Below are positions 1 to 5,430 of a stretch of 5,430 nucleotides of DNA, piece after piece. How positions within the stretch are numbered: the stretch's first letter is position 1; every line of letters begins with the position of its first letter. This DNA comes from Chlorobiota bacterium (GTDB taxonomy: Bacteria > Bacteroidota > Bacteroidia > Bacteroidales > JAADGE01). Location of the stretch: contig JAADEE010000115.1 of the NCBI GenBank assembly GCA_013153575.1, forward strand, positions 1 through 5,430, written 5' to 3'. Both the position numbers and the translations under genes were made by a program. The notes beneath the pieces were generated by a model. It did no database searches, was not told where the DNA came from, and worked only from the letters and a program-made list of their open reading frames with translations.

Positions 1-18
1 GTTTTTTATTTCTCGATT

Positions 19-846
19 CTAAAATTCATTTACAACTTTACTGTCTTTTTCAATAATTGAATTAAACAATAATTCCATGTTTATGTGAGAATGTTCTTCA
101 TCTTTTTTTCTCACAATTGCTTCGTAGGTGTTAAGATGTTTTTCTGCATAAAGCACATCATCTTCGTCTAAACTTTTTAAAGTTTTAAAACTTAACTTGT
201 CAGAAACGGTTTCAAGATCTTGATTAAAGATTATCTTACCATTATCAAGAACAACTATTGCATCGATAATGCCCTCAATATCACGCACTTGATGTGTTGA
301 AATTACAAACAATCTGTCTTCATTAATTGCAGATGCCATAATTTTTCTGAATGTACTTTTTGAAGGAATATCAAGCCCATTTGTAGGCTCATCCGAAAGC
401 ACAACAGGCGTATGTGTTGCAAGTCCGAATGAAAGCATAACTTTCTTTTTTTGTCCGAAAGAAAGATTGCTTAACTTTCCATCAACATCCAAATTAAATT
501 CCGATAAATATTTATAAAAATCACCTTCATTAAAAAAAGGATAGAACGGAGCTGTAATTTTTAAAAAATTTTTAACAGTAACAGGAGGTGTTTCAAATTC
601 CTCGGGAACCATAAAATAACTTGATAAAAACTTTGGACTTCTTTTTTTAGGATTTTCACCATTAAGAATAATTTCACCATTCTGCGCATAAAGTAAACCA
701 GCTATTTGCTTCATTAATGTTGTTTTACCGGAACCATTTTTGCCAAGTAAGCCATATATTCGTCCGGTTTCTAACTCTAAATTTAATTCGGAAAAAAGTT
801 TTTTGTTTTTTCTATATCCGAAATCAAGATTATTAATTGTTATCAT
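19..846 (-). CDS. ABC transporter ATP-binding protein, YtrB/ABC-2 type
   Basis: This is a complete 275-residue nucleotide-binding subunit that would power an ABC exporter from the cytoplasmic face of the inner membrane. Visible motifs, numbered from the ATG at 846: Walker A GKNGSGKT at 35-42, signature LSFGQ at 128-132, Walker B VVLSDEP at 148-154 with catalytic Glu153, D-loop GLD at 157-159, and switch His185. The Q-loop position reads VPEE (80-83), with Glu in place of Gln, a variation seen in other ABC-2 ATPases. About 60 residues follow the core as a C-terminal tail. No membrane segment is present, so the permease must be a separate protein, probably encoded past the left edge. The reading frame extends upstream to a TTG at 888, but that codon lies inside the predicted -7 promoter element, so the ATG at 846 is the better start. 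The substrate cannot be read from the sequence. The YtrB-like assignment is inferred from overall character and from the YtrA-like operator upstream. Confidence 0.9.
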   Translation of the reverse strand: MITINNLDFGYRKNKKLFSELNLELETGRIYGLLGKNGSGKTTLMKQIAGLLYAQNGEIILNGENPKKRSPKFLSSYFMVPEEFETPPVTVKNFLKITAPFYPFFNEGDFYKYLSEFNLDVDGKLSNLSFGQKKKVMLSFGLATHTPVVLSDEPTNGLDIPSKSTFRKIMASAINEDRLFVISTHQVRDIEGIIDAIVVLDNGKIIFNQDLETVSDKLSFKTLKSLDEDDVLYAEKHLNTYEAIVRKKDEEHSHINMELLFNSIIEKDSKVVNEF

Positions 847-861
847 CGTTATTTTGTTTTG

Positions 862-883
862 GTGTATTACTGAACTATTACAC
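862..883. promoter_or_regulatory. Palindromic operator, YtrA/GntR-like, before the ABC gene
   Basis: An imperfect 22-bp inverted repeat reads GTGTATTA-N6-TATTACAC on the plus strand, and the arms pair at 7 of 8 positions. It lies immediately downstream of the minus-strand -7 element (886-893) and covers the expected transcription start near 879, a placement typical of a repressor site. GntR regulators of the YtrA subfamily, which commonly control YtrB-type ABC ATPase genes, are known from memory to bind GTGTA...TACAC palindromes. No GntR gene is visible in the window. The palindrome is seen directly; the regulator is inferred. Confidence 0.55.
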
Positions 884-885
884 TG

Positions 886-918
886 CAAATGTAAGACAAT
901 ATTTTTCTAACTTCCAAA
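886..918 (-). promoter_or_regulatory. Bacteroidota-type promoter for the ABC ATPase gene
   Basis: Read on the minus strand, TTTG (918-915) is followed after 21 bases by TACATTTG (893-886), an exact match to the Bacteroidota -7 consensus TAnnTTTG. Transcription would begin near 879, giving a leader of roughly 33 bases before the ATG at 846. This placement rules out the in-frame TTG at 888 as the translation start. Confidence 0.65.
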
Positions 919-1008
919 TTTTTTTTGCGTTTTTTTGCAAAAAAAATGTAAAATTTTGTATTTGCCTATGTTTTAACAATATACAATACAATTTTTTTTA
1001 GGTTATTT
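919..1008. other. Divergent intergenic spacer with A/T tracts
   Basis: This is the non-coding stretch between the two outward-facing promoters. It holds runs of T and A, including a 16-base perfect palindrome TTTTTTTGCAAAAAAA at 930-945. Such phased tracts often bend DNA or act as UP-like elements, but that is inference. A further weak -7-like TGTATTTG occurs at 957-964 on the plus strand. No open frame or RNA gene was recognised here. Confidence 0.5.
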
Positions 1009-1038
1009 TTTGATATTTGAAAAAAATTAATACATTTG
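1009..1038 (+). promoter_or_regulatory. Bacteroidota-type promoter for the Rrf2 regulator and probably norB
   Basis: TTTG at 1009-1012 is followed after 18 bases by TACATTTG at 1031-1038, an exact TAnnTTTG match. Transcription would begin around 1044-1046, about 20 bases before the ATG at 1066. The palindromic operator at 1042-1063 starts three bases after the -7 element, so a bound regulator would block initiation. Confidence 0.7.
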
Positions 1039-1041
1039 CAA

Positions 1042-1063
1042 AATAATACAAAAAGGTAGTATT
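1042..1063. promoter_or_regulatory. Palindromic operator site 1 (upstream of Rrf2 regulator)
   Basis: A 22-bp inverted repeat AATAATAC-N6-GTAGTATT has arms matching at 7 of 8 positions. It spans the predicted transcription start and ends two bases before the ATG at 1066. A second copy at 1495-1516 is identical at 19 of 22 positions. The repeated, paired occurrence before the regulator and before its likely target points to autoregulation by the Rrf2 protein. The AAAGG inside the site (1052-1056) could double as a weak ribosome binding site. Confidence 0.7.
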
Positions 1064-1065
1064 AA

Positions 1066-1479
1066 ATGAGATTGTCAAAAACATCAGAATATGCAATTAG
1101 AATTTTAAGCTTTATGGCTAAAAATGAGAATGAATTATTCACGGCAAAGTATTTAATTGAGAAACTAAAAATTTCAGATAAATACCTTAGACGTTTAATG
1201 ACAAATCTTTCAAAAGCAGGTTTAATAAAAAGTGTGCAAGGTAAAAACGGAGGTTACACTTTTGCTCGCAAAGCCGATGAAATTTTTATTTCAAATATAA
1301 TTGATGCTGTTGAAGGATATGAAAAATACCTTGGTTGTATTTTAGGTTTTGATAAATGTAGTGATGAAAACCCATGTGCTATGCACAAAGTTTGGGCAAA
1401 AACAAGAAATGAACTTTTAAAAACCTTTAATGAAACATCATTAACACAATTAGGAAATAATGACTTAATTAAAAATTAA
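1066..1479 (+). CDS. Rrf2-family transcriptional regulator, NsrR-like (Fe-S, probable NO sensor)
   Basis: This 137-residue protein is of normal Rrf2 length. A winged helix-turn-helix domain occupies about residues 1-80: it opens MRLSKTSEYAIRIL, continues with the recognition-helix region ISDKYLRRLMTNLSKAGLI, and has the wing signature QGKNGGYTFAR (58-68) followed by DAVEGYE. Three cysteines at 91, 98 and 104 (C-x6-C-x5-C) sit where NsrR and IscR bind an iron-sulfur cluster. Glu8 occupies the place of the Asp8 ligand of Streptomyces NsrR. The protein would therefore be a cytoplasmic dimeric repressor whose cluster reacts with NO. The nitric oxide reductase gene begins 73 bases downstream on the same strand, and matching palindromes precede both genes, which supports the NO-sensing role. 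It could instead be an IscR-like Fe-S or redox sensor, but no Fe-S assembly genes are present. The family is certain; the ligand is inferred. Confidence 0.9.
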   Translation: MRLSKTSEYAIRILSFMAKNENELFTAKYLIEKLKISDKYLRRLMTNLSKAGLIKSVQGKNGGYTFARKADEIFISNIIDAVEGYEKYLGCILGFDKCSDENPCAMHKVWAKTRNELLKTFNETSLTQLGNNDLIKN

Positions 1480-1494
1480 ATTTTTTTACACTAA

Positions 1495-1516
1495 AATACT
1501 ACAAAAAAGTAGCATT
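1495..1516. promoter_or_regulatory. Palindromic operator site 2 (upstream of norB)
   Basis: A 22-bp inverted repeat AATACTAC-N6-GTAGCATT has arms matching at 7 of 8 positions. It lies in the 73-base gap between the regulator and norB, ending 36 bases before the norB ATG. It differs from site 1 only at positions 5, 14 and 19. I found no convincing TAnnTTTG element beside it; the nearest is TTAATTTA at 1531-1538, with two mismatches. The site may act on a weak internal promoter or as a roadblock to readthrough. Confidence 0.65.
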
Positions 1517-1552
1517 TAACAATTTATCTATTAATTTAAAATCAATATAAAA

Positions 1553-3793
1553 ATGAAAGAAAATTTTCTTGACAAGTTTATGAGCAGAAAAGGGCTTACA
1601 GCCTCTTTTTGGACTATTGCCTTAATTATGGTATCTGCTCTAATTTATTACACTGCAAACTTGCAGAAAGAAGTTCCACCACTACCAAAAGAAGTTAAAT
1701 CGGTAAGCGGTGAAGTTCTTTATACTTACGACGATATTGTTGAAGGTAAAATTTACTTCCAACAATTTGACCTTATGGATTGGGGAACAATGCTTGGAAT
1801 GGGAGCATACATGGGACCTGATTTTACAACAGATTTTATGCATTATAGAATTGAGTATTTATATGACTATTATGCTCAAAAAATGTATGGTAAATCTGCT
1901 AAAGATTTAAGTGATGTTGAAAGAGGTGCTGTAAAAGAAAGAGTAAAAGAAGACGTTAAAAAACAAACAACTTTACTTGAAAATGGCACAACTTACACAG
2001 ATGCATCTGCCGAAGCTTATCACAAAAATGTTAAATACTTAACAAAACTTTTAGTTGAAGGTGATAAAGACAGAGCCTTTGCCGGTGGTGTTATTCGTCC
2101 TGAAGAAGCTGTAAAAATTGCAGCATTTGTTGATTGGTCGCAACTTGTGGCATCTTCAATTCGTCCGGGAACAGAAGGTACAACCCACGAAAGAACTTGG
2201 TCGAACAACTGGCCACCTGAACCATTAATTGACCAAGATGTAAGTTTTAACTCTCATAAAATTTCACTTTATGAATTTTTAATTTTATGGGTTCTTACAA
2301 TCTTTGTAATATATCTTTCATATGCATATCTTTTCAAAAAAGAAAAAGATGAAAAGTTAGAACCTGCAATGAAAATCACAAAACTTTTCAGGTCGCAAAA
2401 TAAACTATTAAAATATGTGCCTGTTGTTGCTGCATTATTTTTTATTCAAATGATGCTTGGAGCATATCTTGCACACCTTTATGCAAACCCTACGGAAGAT
2501 TTTGTTTTTGCACAAAGTTTATTGCCATTTAATGTTCTTCGTTCAATACACACACAACTTGCAATACTTTGGGTTGCAGTAGGTTGGCTTGTTGGTGGTC
2601 TTTTAATAGCTCCTTGGGTTGCAAATCAAGACCATAAATATCCTTGGCTTGTTGATGTACTTTGGGTAGCACTTGTTGTTGTTGCTGTTGGTAGTATAAT
2701 TGGTTTATACATGGGTGCAACAGGACAAATGAGAGATGTTTGGTTTTGGTTAGGAAATGAAGGTCGTGAACTTTTAAACCTTGGTCGTGTTTGGGATATT
2801 GGTTTGGTTATAGGACTTGTGTTCTGGTTCTTGCTTGTATTCTCACTTATTAGAAAAGCAAAAACAAACAACCCTATTGTAAGTACAATTATTTGGTCGG
2901 CATTTGCAATTGCAACTCTTTACATTGCAGGAATGATGCCTATCCATAAAATTCAACCAAACTTTACTGTTGATGATTATTACAGATGGTGGGTTATTCA
3001 CCTTTGGGTAGAATTAACTTTTGAACTTTTTGCTGCCGGTGTTATTGCATTCTTTACAGTATCTTTAGGATTAGTTTCGCAACGTATGGCAACAAAAACT
3101 ATGATGTTCGAACTTTTCTTAATTATGATGAGTGGAACACTTGGAGTAGGACACCACTACTGGTGGCAAGGACTTGACGAGCACTGGATTGCAATAGGTG
3201 GTATTTTTTCTGCTCTTGAACCTCTTCCATTAGCACTTCTTATTATTGAAGCAATTAAAAATAAGAAAGAAAAAGCTCATTCAGGTGATGATTTCAAATT
3301 TTCAGCACCATTTATGTGGATTGCAGGTTCTGCTGTATTAAACTTTATTGGAGCAGGTATTTTTGGAATGGTAATTAACACACCAACAATAAGTTATTAC
3401 TCACACGGAACTTATTTAATTATGCCTCACGGACATATTGCTTTATTAGGTGCATTTGGTTATATTTCAATAGCATTCTTATACATGACAACAAGAGCAA
3501 ATGCAATGGCAAAAGGTTTAGTTTGGAATGAAAAAATTACAAGATTATCATTCTGGTCACTTACAATTGGTGTAGTATTGTTTGCACTTCCAACATTTAT
3601 TATAGGAATGGAACAAACACAAGCTGCAAGTGAATTAGGATATTTCTATACAAGAACTCGTGCTGCTGTTGCAGATATGGACGGTTGGATGTGGTTCAGA
3701 ATTTTACCTGATACATTAATGCTACTTGGTGGCGGTGGTGTATTATATGATTTAACTACAAAACTTTTCTTTTCTAAAAAAGAAGTTGCGTAG
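1553..3793 (+). CDS. norB: Quinol-dependent nitric oxide reductase (qNOR), single chain
   Basis: This 746-residue inner-membrane enzyme reduces two NO to N2O with electrons from quinol. It belongs to the heme-copper oxidase superfamily, with non-heme FeB in place of copper. An N-terminal membrane helix (17-34) leads into a periplasmic domain (about 35-235) resembling NorC but lacking CxxCH; the whole protein has no cysteine. This domain holds the qNOR-typical GMGAYMGPD (82-90) and NNWPPEP (218-224). About thirteen more helices follow. By motif and spacing, low-spin heme ligands are His333 and one of His626/His628, the other serving the high-spin heme. FeB ligands are His483, His534 and His535 with Glu487; Glu491 and Glu556 match the other conserved glutamates. 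His483 to His534 is 51 residues, as in cytochrome c NO reductase. No separate NorC gene is adjacent. The leader is A-rich with no clear Shine-Dalgarno. Unusual points: Asn312 where many qNORs have Glu in a HxxxE quinol-site motif, and Leu488 where Gly is usual. Expression probably responds to NO through the upstream Rrf2 regulator. Confidence 0.95.
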   Translation: MKENFLDKFMSRKGLTASFWTIALIMVSALIYYTANLQKEVPPLPKEVKSVSGEVLYTYDDIVEGKIYFQQFDLMDWGTMLGMGAYMGPDFTTDFMHYRIEYLYDYYAQKMYGKSAKDLSDVERGAVKERVKEDVKKQTTLLENGTTYTDASAEAYHKNVKYLTKLLVEGDKDRAFAGGVIRPEEAVKIAAFVDWSQLVASSIRPGTEGTTHERTWSNNWPPEPLIDQDVSFNSHKISLYEFLILWVLTIFVIYLSYAYLFKKEKDEKLEPAMKITKLFRSQNKLLKYVPVVAALFFIQMMLGAYLAHLYANPTEDFVFAQSLLPFNVLRSIHTQLAILWVAVGWLVGGLLIAPWVANQDHKYPWLVDVLWVALVVVAVGSIIGLYMGATGQMRDVWFWLGNEGRELLNLGRVWDIGLVIGLVFWFLLVFSLIRKAKTNNPIVSTIIWSAFAIATLYIAGMMPIHKIQPNFTVDDYYRWWVIHLWVELTFELFAAGVIAFFTVSLGLVSQRMATKTMMFELFLIMMSGTLGVGHHYWWQGLDEHWIAIGGIFSALEPLPLALLIIEAIKNKKEKAHSGDDFKFSAPFMWIAGSAVLNFIGAGIFGMVINTPTISYYSHGTYLIMPHGHIALLGAFGYISIAFLYMTTRANAMAKGLVWNEKITRLSFWSLTIGVVLFALPTFIIGMEQTQAASELGYFYTRTRAAVADMDGWMWFRILPDTLMLLGGGGVLYDLTTKLFFSKKEVA

Positions 3794-3817
3794 CCTTATA
3801 TTAAAGTTAGTAATTAG

Positions 3818-3847
3818 AAAGCTGTCCTCTTGTGGGCAGCTTTTTTT
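3818..3847 (+). terminator. Intrinsic terminator after norB
   Basis: The arm AAAGCTGTCC (3818-3827), loop TCTTGT (3828-3833) and arm GGGCAGCTTT (3834-3843) form a 10-bp stem with one G-U wobble. The T run 3841-3847 supplies the U tract. It lies 24 bases after the norB stop codon and separates the NO-reductase unit from mutL. The reverse strand lacks a comparable U tract directly after the stem, so it is mainly a plus-strand terminator. Confidence 0.9.
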
Positions 3848-3900
3848 GTTTAAACAAAACAATTTTTTTAACAAAAAAATGAAAGTCATATAAAATTTTG

Positions 3901-3908
3901 TTAATTTG
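3901..3908 (+). promoter_or_regulatory. Possible -7 element for mutL
   Basis: TTAATTTG differs from the Bacteroidota -7 consensus TAnnTTTG at one position and lies 23 bases before the mutL ATG, just beyond the norB terminator. No TTTG is found at the proper -33 spacing, so the promoter is only partly supported. A promoter is needed somewhere here because the terminator would stop most norB transcripts. Confidence 0.4.
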
Positions 3909-3931
3909 CAAATCTTTAAGTTTCTGAACAG

Positions 3932-5430
3932 ATGAGCGATATTATACAATTACTACCCGATGCCGTTGCAAATCAAATTGCAGCAGGAGAGGTTATTCAA
4001 AGACCGGCTTCTGTTGTTAAAGAACTTATTGAAAACTCTATTGATGCAGAAGCAAAAAACATTACTGTAAATATTAAAGATGCCGGAAGAACCTTAATTC
4101 AAATTATTGATGATGGAAAAGGTATGTCGGATACCGATGCAAGAATGGCATTTGAAAGACATGCAACATCTAAAATTAGAGAGGCTAACGATTTATTTGC
4201 TATTCAATCTATGGGGTTTAGGGGTGAAGCATTAGCATCAATTGCAGCTGTTGCAGATGTTGAGCTTAAAACAAAATTACATAATGAAGAACTTGGAACA
4301 TACATTCATATAAAAGGTTCTCAAATTATAAAACAAGAAACAATTTCTTGCCCGGAAGGAAGTAATTTTTCTGTAAAAAATTTATTTTTTAATATTCCGG
4401 CAAGACGTAAGTTTTTAAAAAAGGATTCTACAGAATTTAAGCATGTTGTTACAGAATTTAAAAAGGTTGCTTTAGCAAATCCTGAAATATCATTTTCACT
4501 TATTCATAACGAAAAAATAATTTTTAAACTTAACAAAGGGAACACAAAACAACGAATTTCTGAAATTTTTGGTAAATCAATTTACAAAAGCTTAGTCCCT
4601 GTTGAAAGTAATACAAGTATTTTAAAAATATCAGGATTTATTGGGAAACCGGAAATTGCAAAGAAAAGAAACGAGGAACAATATTTCTTTGTAAATAAAC
4701 GGTTTATGAAACATCCGTATTTTTACAAAGCAATTATTTTGGCTTATGACCAAATTTTAAAACCTGATATTCAACCTTCATTTTTTTTATATTTTGAAAT
4801 TAACCCAAGTAAAATTGATATAAATATTCATCCTGCAAAAATTGAAATAAACTTTGATGATTCTCATGGTATTTTTCAACTGTTAAGAGCTTCAATAAGG
4901 CAAGCTCTTGGAAAATACAATGTTGTTCCTACAATTGATTTTGATACTGAAGGCTCTGTTGATATTCCATACTCAGGAAATGATAATTTAAATTTTGAAA
5001 ATCCTAAAATTTCCGATTTTAATGATTATAATCCTTTTGAGAACACAAAAAAAACAAATCAGAAAATACAAAACACATCATATCATAAAGAAAAAAAAGA
5101 GGAAAACTGGGAACGACTTTTTGAAAGTTTTGAATCTAAAATAAATACAGAAACTTCTGTTCCTGAACAAAAACAAATTACAGAAACAGAAAATAATTAT
5201 AAAAAAATATTTCAGCTAAAAAACAAGTATATTGTTACTCCCGTAAAATCGGGAATAATGTTAATAAGTATAACAAGAGCTCATGAAAGAATTTTATTTG
5301 AAGACTTATTAAATTCTGTAACAAACAATAATATTGTTACACAAAAAACTCTTTATCCTATTAAAATTCAACTTACTGCAGAAGATGCCGAATATTTAGA
5401 AATTGCAGTTGATACATTATTAAAAATAGG
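3932..5430 (+). CDS. mutL: DNA mismatch repair protein MutL (3' end beyond window)
   Basis: MutL is the dimeric ATPase that couples MutS mismatch recognition to strand incision. The first 499 residues are present and the frame is open to the right edge; bacterial MutL is usually about 600-650 residues, so the rest of the C-terminal domain is missing. The N-terminal GHKL ATPase shows QIAAGEVIQRPASVVKELIE (15-34) with catalytic Glu31 and Mg-binding Asn35, DDGKGM (60-65), RHATSKI (76-82) and GFRGEAL (95-101). The transducer domain shows FVNKR and NIHPAK with the conserved Lys303. A polar Asn/Lys/Glu-rich linker spans about 345-425. The C-terminal domain begins near IFQLKNKYIV, and QKTLYP (471-476) fits the beta-clamp motif QxxLxP. 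The endonuclease motif DQHAxxExxxxE reads SITRAHERILFE (446-457): both Glu remain but Asp, Gln and His are replaced. An in-frame TAA at 3917-3919 makes the ATG at 3932 the only reasonable start. It forms its own unit after the terminator. Confidence 0.97.
   Translation, partial: MSDIIQLLPDAVANQIAAGEVIQRPASVVKELIENSIDAEAKNITVNIKDAGRTLIQIIDDGKGMSDTDARMAFERHATSKIREANDLFAIQSMGFRGEALASIAAVADVELKTKLHNEELGTYIHIKGSQIIKQETISCPEGSNFSVKNLFFNIPARRKFLKKDSTEFKHVVTEFKKVALANPEISFSLIHNEKIIFKLNKGNTKQRISEIFGKSIYKSLVPVESNTSILKISGFIGKPEIAKKRNEEQYFFVNKRFMKHPYFYKAIILAYDQILKPDIQPSFFLYFEINPSKIDINIHPAKIEINFDDSHGIFQLLRASIRQALGKYNVVPTIDFDTEGSVDIPYSGNDNLNFENPKISDFNDYNPFENTKKTNQKIQNTSYHKEKKEENWERLFESFESKINTETSVPEQKQITETENNYKKIFQLKNKYIVTPVKSGIMLISITRAHERILFEDLLNSVTNNNIVTQKTLYPIKIQLTAEDAEYLEIAVDTLLKI

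Noticed and set aside
1..18. Terminator for the ABC gene in the left-edge T/A run.
   Set aside because: No hairpin precedes it on the minus strand within the window; more likely a gene follows beyond the edge.
847..888. N-terminal extension of the ABC ATPase to a TTG codon at 888.
   Set aside because: The TTG overlaps the predicted -7 promoter element, the extra 14 residues are not part of the ABC fold, and the ATG at 846 starts directly before the conserved first beta strand.
957..964. Additional plus-strand -7 element TGTATTTG.
   Set aside because: It has one mismatch and is about 100 bases before the regulator gene, while an exact and well-spaced promoter lies at 1009-1038.
1710..1910. 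Plus-strand open frame inside norB in another frame.
   Set aside because: It overlaps the conserved NorC-like domain of norB and encodes no recognisable protein.
2020..2871. Minus-strand open frames at 2020-2208, 2529-2720 and 2626-2871.
   Set aside because: They lie wholly antisense to conserved norB coding sequence, are low-complexity (for example Gln-rich), and have no promoter or family resemblance.
1553..3793. NO dismutase instead of NO reductase.
   Set aside because: All FeB ligands (His483, His534, His535) and the catalytic glutamates are canonical, whereas the dismutases carry substitutions at the FeB site. Only the presumed quinol site is altered.
3752..3949. Minus-strand open frame across the norB-mutL gap.
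   Set aside because: It runs through the norB terminator and both flanking genes' ends, and its Lys/Phe-rich product resembles nothing known to me.

Overview
The window is AT-rich chromosomal DNA from a member of the Bacteroidota, probably an anaerobic or microaerobic relative of the Bacteroidales. The evidence is the low G+C with A/T-ending codons, start codons preceded by A-rich leaders rather than strong Shine-Dalgarno sequences, promoters of the Bacteroidota type (TTTG near -33 and TAnnTTTG near -7), and the character of the MutL and quinol-type NO reductase proteins. Nothing in the sequence suggests recent horizontal transfer: I see no insertion sequence, tRNA, CRISPR array or phage gene.

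Layout. (1) Positions 19-846, minus strand: a complete ABC-transporter ATPase of the YtrB/ABC-2 kind. It has a clear minus-strand promoter, and a 22-bp imperfect palindrome over the predicted transcription start resembles operators of YtrA-type GntR repressors. (2) Positions 894-1030: a divergent intergenic region with long A/T tracts. (3) Positions 1066-1479, plus strand: an Rrf2-family regulator with three cysteines, resembling the NO sensor NsrR. (4) Positions 1553-3793: a full-length single-chain quinol-dependent nitric oxide reductase (qNOR, NorB/NorZ type), followed by a strong intrinsic terminator at 3818-3847. (5) From 3932 to the right edge: the first 499 residues of MutL, the mismatch-repair ATPase, cut by the window end.

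How they work together. The Rrf2 regulator and the NO reductase look like a self-contained NO-sensing and NO-detoxifying unit. Two near-identical 22-bp palindromes (consensus AATACTAC-N6-GTAGTATT, 19 of 22 positions identical to each other) lie just upstream of the regulator gene and just upstream of the reductase gene. The simplest reading is that the regulator represses itself and the reductase until NO damages its iron-sulfur cluster. The ABC ATPase and MutL appear to be separate transcription units with unrelated roles.

The points most worth a second look are the paired operator sites, which do not resemble the classical NsrR site; the YtrA-like operator before the ABC gene; the loss of the leading Asp-Gln-His of the MutL endonuclease motif; and the altered residues around the presumed quinol site and active-site helix of the NO reductase.
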